DNA of 7,781 nucleotides from NCBI GenBank assembly GCA_003499715.1, contig DNSH01000086.1, positions 1-7,781 of the forward strand, written 5' to 3'. This stretch comes from Candidatus Mesolinea sp. GTDB lineage: Bacteria; Chloroflexota; Anaerolineae; Anaerolineales; Anaerolineaceae. Under the pieces are notes generated by a model. The model was not told the DNA's origin. It saw nothing but the letters and a program-made list of their open reading frames with translations, and did not search any database. The position numbers were made by a program, and so were the translations under genes. Numbering within the stretch: position 1 is the first letter of the stretch; each line of letters starts with the position of its first letter. Of this stretch, positions 1 through 5,348 are shown in pieces.

Positions 1-206
1 TAGCGATCTTCCAGGGCAGCGAGGATAAGGTGGTCCCGCCGGAGCAATCCGAGCGCATTGCGGAGCGGCTGCGGGCTAACCGCGTACCACACGTCTACCG
101 TCTCTACGAGTGCGAGGGACACGGCTTCCGCAAGGCTGAGACGCTCATCGATTACTACCGGACCGCCGAGCGCTTCCTCAGCGAGCAGGTGATCTTGAGG
201 GAGTGA
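1..206 (+). CDS. S9-family serine peptidase (prolyl oligopeptidase type), C-terminal end only
   Basis: This is the last 67 codons of a gene that starts left of the window; the frame is read from base 3 and stops with TGA at 204-206. What is seen is the end of an alpha/beta-hydrolase fold. A G-S-E-D-K-V-V-P-P stretch carries the family's catalytic Asp (codon 24-26), and an E-G-H-G-F stretch carries the catalytic His (codon 120-122). The nucleophile Ser would lie upstream, outside the window. The spacing and the closing helix (YYRTAERFLSEQ) match the C-terminus of S9C acylaminoacyl-peptidase-like and dipeptidyl-peptidase-like enzymes, which release dipeptides or acyl-amino acids from short peptides. 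Residue 37 is Cys where Gly is common (ECEGHGF), which should be harmless. No link to the neighbouring operon is apparent, and this is probably host chromosome flanking it. Other alpha/beta hydrolases such as dienelactone-hydrolase relatives are possible but fit less well. Confidence 0.85.
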   Translation, partial: AIFQGSEDKVVPPEQSERIAERLRANRVPHVYRLYECEGHGFRKAETLIDYYRTAERFLSEQVILRE

Positions 207-220
207 AAGAGGACATAGAG

Positions 221-261
221 CAGCTGAGGTCGCGCTTAGCTGGGTAGAACCTAGGTTTTTT
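221..261 (+). terminator. Candidate intrinsic terminator of the peptidase gene
   Basis: Two overlapping hairpins follow the peptidase stop. The first pairs 221-228 with 235-242 (8 bp, one G-U pair, 6-base loop). The second pairs 240-245 with 249-254 (6 bp, one G-U pair, 3-base loop) and is followed after one G by six T at 256-261. The second has the shape of a short rho-independent terminator on the + strand. They share 240-242, so they cannot both form fully. No T-run follows either hairpin on the - strand, so the helicase transcript has no clear intrinsic terminator here. Confidence 0.45.
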
Positions 262-266
262 ACATA

Positions 267-3200
267 TCAATCGCCTATCTTGCGCTTAAGTTCTCCGATG
301 CCTGCATCCAGATTATAAACATCGATTACAACGATGCGATAGCCTCTTTCGCGTAAGCGTTTGCGTTTGTCATCATCGGAAGCCTGAATGAAATCCAAGT
401 AATGCACCGAGCCATCCACAAAAACAAGTGTCTTGGGCTCGTAGAAGAAATCGCAAATAGCGATTGGAAACCCTGTGGGGTCATAAATCGTTTTTTGGGC
501 TTCATCAGGCAATTTCAGCCTCTTCTGCTTGATGCCTTCCAAAACTATTCTTTCTGAATCCCATTCACACTTGCTGAGGAGTTCATCAAAGTGAGTTTGA
601 TCAAATTTTTCTAGAGGTTTAATCTCAAACTCCCCTAATGCGGCAATCCAATCTAACGCTAAGTGACGGTCAAGATACGCGTGATCGCGTTGATTGTAGA
701 AGGAGAGCAAGCACTGATAACATGCTTTTTCACATCCATTCTCGTCATGTACATGCAAAATCTCTTGTGCCTTTTCCAACACCAACTTGAATGCGTTACT
801 TTCTACCATAGAAGATAGTGAACCAGTACCTCCCGAGGTATTTTCATAAAATATCATGCGGTACGGGGTTTTAGGGGAATCATTTTTGGCTAAGAAATAG
901 CCAATTTCATCTTCTTCAAGGTTGAATGCAATCAAAATGCCCCGATGGATGGCAGTGATGAGTGACCTATAAAAGCTTTCTGATTCACCTCTATCAGGCA
1001 GTGGAATTTCTATTATCAATACATCACAATGCAATTCATGCATTAAGCCAAAATCGGTAATTAAATCCTCGTGCGTTGCATTTGATCGACAATTTCCTTT
1101 TCTAGATAAGGTTGAAATGTGATCTTCAATATCTTTTTCGGACCTTAACCACTTACCACAGCTCTTGCAGAGAGCAAAGGGAGAGAGATTGCCATCAGGC
1201 TTTCTGGCACCATGATTCATGAGGAAAATATTCGCTTGATTTTCTAAATATAAGTCTGCCCGAATACCATGCTGGCCAGCGAGGATGAAACTGAAGCTAT
1301 GCCCCCCCGCGCGATAATGCTTACTAATTTCGTACCCCAGGCGCCGGCGCTCCTCTTCCTCAGCAGAAATAGCCTCTGACCGCCTGGCTGCCATATTAGG
1401 AATATGCATCGCAAATTCAGGATGGGTTAGGCTCAAATCCGCCCCACAAGCGCACATGGCACGGCCTTCAGCATCATTACCCAAATATACCCGCTCGCAG
1501 CTGGGGCAGATTAGAACTTTTATAAGGGTCAAATCCTGTTCAACAGCGGCTGTTCTGGCACTATCGATTTGATAGGAACTCCCACGATAATACACGTAAT
1601 TCCCTGGAGCATACTCGCTCAGAGCAACGCTGGGGTCGCGGTTGATTTCCTCTTCACTTTCATAAAAAGCCAGGCTTACTGATTCTTGGGGGAAAGCGTA
1701 GGCTGGTAGAAACCCTTGCGAGGCAAGATAGCGGTAGGTATACCAACCGCTCTCTCCTTCACGCATGTCCTCTAGTCGTTTCGAGATGGTATTATTCCTG
1801 TCACTAAGGTTTTTATCACTTTTATTAAATTTAAGTGAATTATTATTTTGATCAAATTCACTAGTGAGGTTTTTATATTCTTCGCGCCAATATGAAAAAG
1901 CGTTTTCCAAATCATCTACAAAATAGTCAATGACATCCCTAATGTACTCTTCGGTAAGCCACTGAAAATCCAGCATTTCTTGCCTGAACGCCTCTTTCAC
2001 CGCCTGAGTGAGCTCAGGAGCATAAGCTTCAATGGCATTCTCCCATGTAGATTTAAGGTCTGGGAACATAGGGTAACCTTCTTCATTTAACACCAGGATT
2101 TCTTTGATTTTTTCGGGTAATTTTAAGCCAGCTAATGAGCGTCCAGTTTTGGGGTTAACAATACCAGCGGCTAATACTTCGAGCACTAACGAATGGATGT
2201 GGGTCTTCACGAGATAGGGATTATCGAGGCGGAAGCGCGGAACCGAGATGATGCCGGAAATCATTTTTTCGGGGAAGCGGTAGAAATATTGATCATGCGG
2301 ACCGCGAGCCAAGCTGGCACTCGCATAAGCCGTAATCATCGAGGGCTGCCCCTTGCGGCCGGCTCGCCCAGCTCTTTGAGCATAGTTACTCGGTGAAGGC
2401 GGAATATTGCGCATGGCGACGGCATTTAGCTCCCCAATATCGATGCCCAGCTCCATCGTTGGCGTGCAAACGATCACGTTCAAATCGTCATCCGGATTGC
2501 GGAAGCGCTGTTCGATCTCGATACGCTCCGATCCGCTGATTTGACCAGAATGCTCCCGCGCGTTCAATGGAACCGACTCAGCAATTGACCTGGTATAAGT
2601 TCGCAAATAATAGTTGTTAGTTAATTTCCCTGTTTGCAGTGTAATTTTACAGTTGGATTTGTAGCAGCTTCTCAGCGTATGAAAATGGTAAATAGACTGG
2701 CACTTTGGACATATTTGTTTTTCTTCAGCCTGATCTAACTGGAGAATAATGTTTTCGGGATTCACTTCTATTAATTCACCGTGGATGTGGTTGTATCCAA
2801 TCACAGGCTGCTTGACCAAATAATGATTGCCAACCGCAAGCAGCTTCTCAATAGCTTCTCGCAATAAATCTCCGGCTTCGTTGGGAGTCAGACTCGGAAA
2901 GCTCTTGCGGACCCATCGATTAAGCGTAGTGTTGCCGTTTGTAATTCCGTAGGTTGTAAAATTCCTTCCTTCAGGTGCATCATCGCTGTAACCAATAGGA
3001 CCCCAAAATTCTCGCTCGTGGATCTTCGCATCTTCGCTCAGAGCGTCAATAACATCGTTTCTAAACTGATTGAAGTCCTTAATGGCTCCATGTTTAATCG
3101 CCAAGTGCTGGCGCATAATCTCCAGAATGCCGTAGAGAAGGTCATAGCGCTGGTCAGGGTTTAGGGTGCGGAAGTACGTCGTATCCTGCCAGGATGGCTC

Positions 3201-5318
3201 ATGCTGGGCAAAATCATTGAGGCCGTCATACGAAACCACCAGCAGACCAACATCTTCCAAGTTTTGGTGCAGGCGACGATGGGTGCCTTCCAACTCGATC
3301 AGCGTCAGGTACTCCAAGTAACGCTGGTATTTCCGGTCAATCTCCATAGCACGGCTGCCAAAAATATTCTCTTTACCTTGTTGGTAATCTGGCAGCAGAC
3401 CTTCTTCCGCTAACACCATGAACATCGTGATGCCGATCTGATTGAAGGGAATTCCTGCCCCACTTTGCAGAAAACCTCGTTGGCTTGCCAATGTATGATA
3501 AAGTTGCTGGCGGAATTTAATCCGCCGAGCCATACTATTGATATGGGCGGATTGCAGGGCTGTATCTTGGCGGTTATCCGAAAAAGTGATAATCTTCCGC
3601 TGCCCAGGGGGCAAATTGCGCATTTCTGCCCCCAAGATGAGGTCGATGGCAGTGCATCGCCCCACAGTGCCATAGCTAAACAGCTTACCGAACTCCCGCG
3701 TTCTGCCGTCATATTCCACGCCGCACTCAGGGCAGAAAAGAAATGGCGCCGGTATAAAGATAGCATTGCTCTTTTCACTACTGCAATGATGATCCAGCGT
3801 AGCGTGCTGCTGGCAGACTTGATAAGCACGCGGCATATTCTCTTGCCGGTTTTTCTTAGTGTTGCCTGTGGCAGTACGCCAGGATTCAGGGATTTCAATA
3901 TCCTCAATGGTTTTATTATCCCCTAAGAGCATCAGGTAACCGACCTCGCCCTCGGTGTTTAGGCTGTCTAACTCAGCGGGCTGCAAGCTGCCATCACTCA
4001 TGCGGACCACGCTGTAAAACTCAGTTCCACAGCTGCGGCAAAAGACCAGCGGTAAGGTGGGCGATTGTTTATGCTGCTCGGCACAATCGGGGCAGAAGCG
4101 CTCGCCACGGTCATTAAGATGGAAATCGGGGGAAACACAAGCATAGAGGGGACGCCCCTGCGAGAAAAATTCGTGCATCTTGATTGGAAAGGCTGCCTTG
4201 TTTTGCTCCAGGATCTCAATCACCTGCTCCTCTGACCAATCCATCTCCTCGGCTACATTCAATAGGGACTTGGGTTTACTACGGATTGTTTCTAATAACG
4301 CCGTAAATTCAGGGGTCAGGTTTTCGGGCAGAGGGGCATACTTCTCCCCCACCACGTCATCAGCTTGGAAAGTTTCCCCGAACAAGCTGCTAGCGAAATG
4401 CGCTACCGCTTCCTGCGAGGTCTCGCCGCCAGCAGTTTCTACCGTTGCCGAAGTGCCAATGCAGGTGAGCTTGCCAATCGTACCGGTATGCTGCTTGAGC
4501 CGACGGATCAACGCTGCTACATCTGCGCCTTGTTTGCCCTTATAAGTATGGATTTCATCCAGCACCAGGAATTGCAACACGCCCTTGTGCCGGAAAAGGG
4601 TGCGGTCTTCGAAGCGGGTGAGCAGCAGCTCTAACATGACATAATTGGTCATGAGGATATCCGGCGGGTTATCCTGAATCTCCTTGCGCGAAAGCAGCTC
4701 GCAGCTGTAGGGTTTCTCGCGCTTCGTCAGAAAACGATAATCATTCAGAGCCTCTTCAGGGCTGCTTTTGGTATCCCCCGTATAACGCGCGATGGTCAAG
4801 CCAGAGTCATCCAACCGCGCCGAGAAATCCTCATATTGGTTGTTCGCCAGTGCGTTCATGGGGTAAATAATGACCGCTTTGATGCCCTTGATGCCGCGCG
4901 CCTTCATCTCTAATACACGGGAGACGATCGGGATGCCAAAGCCAAAAGATTTGCCCGAGCCGGTGCCCGTGGCAAGGATGACGTTATGCCCTTGGTGCAG
5001 CTTGCGGATGGCTTGGACTTGATGCTCATAAGGCTCAATCGGTGCTGAATCGAGCTGGTCAATTTTGCTGCGGGCAAACTTGAGCACGCCAGATTGCAGC
5101 ACACCCTCCGCCACTAAGGATTGCAGGCTTTCTCCAGGCTGAAAAGGCAGGGCTATCTGAAGGTAGGGCGGCTTCCACAGCAAGCCGCCTACAACTTTGC
5201 GCTGCTCTATCCACGTTTGAATTTTGGGGTTGCGAATCTTTTGAAAAGAATCGACATAACTTTGGTAGTCTTCCTGAACCTCTTTGAGGGTATTGAACGG
5301 GTCAAATTTCTCGGTCAT
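267..5318 (-). CDS. Large DEIH-box SF2 helicase with DUF1998/MZB zinc domain and nuclease-like C-terminus (DruE/DrmA-DrmB-like)
   Basis: Complete 1683-residue protein. The ATG at 5318 has a good Shine-Dalgarno and an in-frame TAG six codons upstream. Seen: Q-like segment EPYEHQ (95-100), Walker A ATGTGSGKS (116-124), motif Ia YPMNALANNQ (152-161), DEIH (254-257), GTSAT (288-292), motif IV ITFSDNRQD (577-585), motif V CTPTMELGIDIG (951-962) and motif VI QRAGRAGRKG (981-990). Cys groups that could bind zinc lie at 409-430, 502-532, 870-890, 1271-1291, 1384-1410 and 1529-1536; the last (CEKACYQC) is the DUF1998/MZB signature. Residues 1590-1683 look like a Vsr/DUF559 endonuclease fold. Known: COG1205/DUF1998 helicases include the repair enzyme MrfA and the defence proteins DruE and DrmA/DrmB. 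The size, the many zinc sites and the methylase gene 30 bp upstream favour a defence role over repair. Inferred: an ATP-driven DNA translocase that recognises or destroys unmodified foreign DNA in the cytoplasm. The helicase call is near certain; the system assignment is open. Confidence 0.95.
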   Translation of the reverse strand: MTEKFDPFNTLKEVQEDYQSYVDSFQKIRNPKIQTWIEQRKVVGGLLWKPPYLQIALPFQPGESLQSLVAEGVLQSGVLKFARSKIDQLDSAPIEPYEHQVQAIRKLHQGHNVILATGTGSGKSFGFGIPIVSRVLEMKARGIKGIKAVIIYPMNALANNQYEDFSARLDDSGLTIARYTGDTKSSPEEALNDYRFLTKREKPYSCELLSRKEIQDNPPDILMTNYVMLELLLTRFEDRTLFRHKGVLQFLVLDEIHTYKGKQGADVAALIRRLKQHTGTIGKLTCIGTSATVETAGGETSQEAVAHFASSLFGETFQADDVVGEKYAPLPENLTPEFTALLETIRSKPKSLLNVAEEMDWSEEQVIEILEQNKAAFPIKMHEFFSQGRPLYACVSPDFHLNDRGERFCPDCAEQHKQSPTLPLVFCRSCGTEFYSVVRMSDGSLQPAELDSLNTEGEVGYLMLLGDNKTIEDIEIPESWRTATGNTKKNRQENMPRAYQVCQQHATLDHHCSSEKSNAIFIPAPFLFCPECGVEYDGRTREFGKLFSYGTVGRCTAIDLILGAEMRNLPPGQRKIITFSDNRQDTALQSAHINSMARRIKFRQQLYHTLASQRGFLQSGAGIPFNQIGITMFMVLAEEGLLPDYQQGKENIFGSRAMEIDRKYQRYLEYLTLIELEGTHRRLHQNLEDVGLLVVSYDGLNDFAQHEPSWQDTTYFRTLNPDQRYDLLYGILEIMRQHLAIKHGAIKDFNQFRNDVIDALSEDAKIHEREFWGPIGYSDDAPEGRNFTTYGITNGNTTLNRWVRKSFPSLTPNEAGDLLREAIEKLLAVGNHYLVKQPVIGYNHIHGELIEVNPENIILQLDQAEEKQICPKCQSIYHFHTLRSCYKSNCKITLQTGKLTNNYYLRTYTRSIAESVPLNAREHSGQISGSERIEIEQRFRNPDDDLNVIVCTPTMELGIDIGELNAVAMRNIPPSPSNYAQRAGRAGRKGQPSMITAYASASLARGPHDQYFYRFPEKMISGIISVPRFRLDNPYLVKTHIHSLVLEVLAAGIVNPKTGRSLAGLKLPEKIKEILVLNEEGYPMFPDLKSTWENAIEAYAPELTQAVKEAFRQEMLDFQWLTEEYIRDVIDYFVDDLENAFSYWREEYKNLTSEFDQNNNSLKFNKSDKNLSDRNNTISKRLEDMREGESGWYTYRYLASQGFLPAYAFPQESVSLAFYESEEEINRDPSVALSEYAPGNYVYYRGSSYQIDSARTAAVEQDLTLIKVLICPSCERVYLGNDAEGRAMCACGADLSLTHPEFAMHIPNMAARRSEAISAEEEERRRLGYEISKHYRAGGHSFSFILAGQHGIRADLYLENQANIFLMNHGARKPDGNLSPFALCKSCGKWLRSEKDIEDHISTLSRKGNCRSNATHEDLITDFGLMHELHCDVLIIEIPLPDRGESESFYRSLITAIHRGILIAFNLEEDEIGYFLAKNDSPKTPYRMIFYENTSGGTGSLSSMVESNAFKLVLEKAQEILHVHDENGCEKACYQCLLSFYNQRDHAYLDRHLALDWIAALGEFEIKPLEKFDQTHFDELLSKCEWDSERIVLEGIKQKRLKLPDEAQKTIYDPTGFPIAICDFFYEPKTLVFVDGSVHYLDFIQASDDDKRKRLRERGYRIVVIDVYNLDAGIGELKRKIGD
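270..551 (-). other. Vsr/DUF559-like endonuclease domain at the helicase C-terminus (predicted)
   Basis: Helicase residues 1590-1683. Seen in order: a hydrophobic strand ending in C-D-F (Asp1623), a second strand L-V-F-V-D-G-S-V-H (Asp1635, His1639), an acidic-basic helix starting near Asp1648-1650 with K-R-K-R-L, then R-G-Y-R-I-V-V-I. This matches the order of elements in Vsr and DUF559 proteins: DF, then (E/T)-x-(D/H)-G-x-x-H, then D-x-x-R and L-x-x-x-G-x-x-V. The usual acidic residue two positions before Asp1635 is Phe1633, so the active site is atypical. It may use the Vsr-like Asp/His set or be inactive. The fold assignment is inference from motif order. Confidence 0.55.
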
Positions 5319-5327
5319 CCTATTTTG

Positions 5328-5335
5328 CCTTTCCT
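5328..5335 (-). promoter_or_regulatory. Ribosome binding site of the helicase gene
   Basis: Read on the - strand the bases are AGGAAAGG, ending 9 bases before the ATG at 5318. It lies wholly within the 30-bp gap after the methyltransferase stop, so the helicase has its own translation start and is not translationally coupled by overlap. An in-frame TAG at 5334-5336 excludes any upstream start, which fixes the N-terminus. Confidence 0.75.
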
Positions 5336-5348
5336 AAAGCACAGGGTA

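Noticed and set aside
248..257. Perfect 10-bp palindrome AACCTAGGTT as an operator or attachment site
   Set aside because: It lies just before the T-run in a convergent gap with no promoter to control, and no second copy was seen. It is better explained as part of the terminator region.
3410..3907. 165-codon - strand open frame in another frame of the helicase
   Set aside because: It overlaps the helicase on the same strand in a different frame; its Cys- and Trp-rich, domain-free translation is typical of a shadow frame.
3465..3926. 153-codon + strand open frame opposite the helicase
   Set aside because: It lies wholly within the helicase gene and shows no recognisable domain. The - strand frame carries helicase and zinc motifs, so this is a shadow.
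267..5318. Calling the helicase MrfA, a mitomycin-repair enzyme
   Set aside because: The protein is much larger, has several extra zinc groups, a nuclease-like tail and a linked methylase, and its MZB lacks the usual fourth Cys position.
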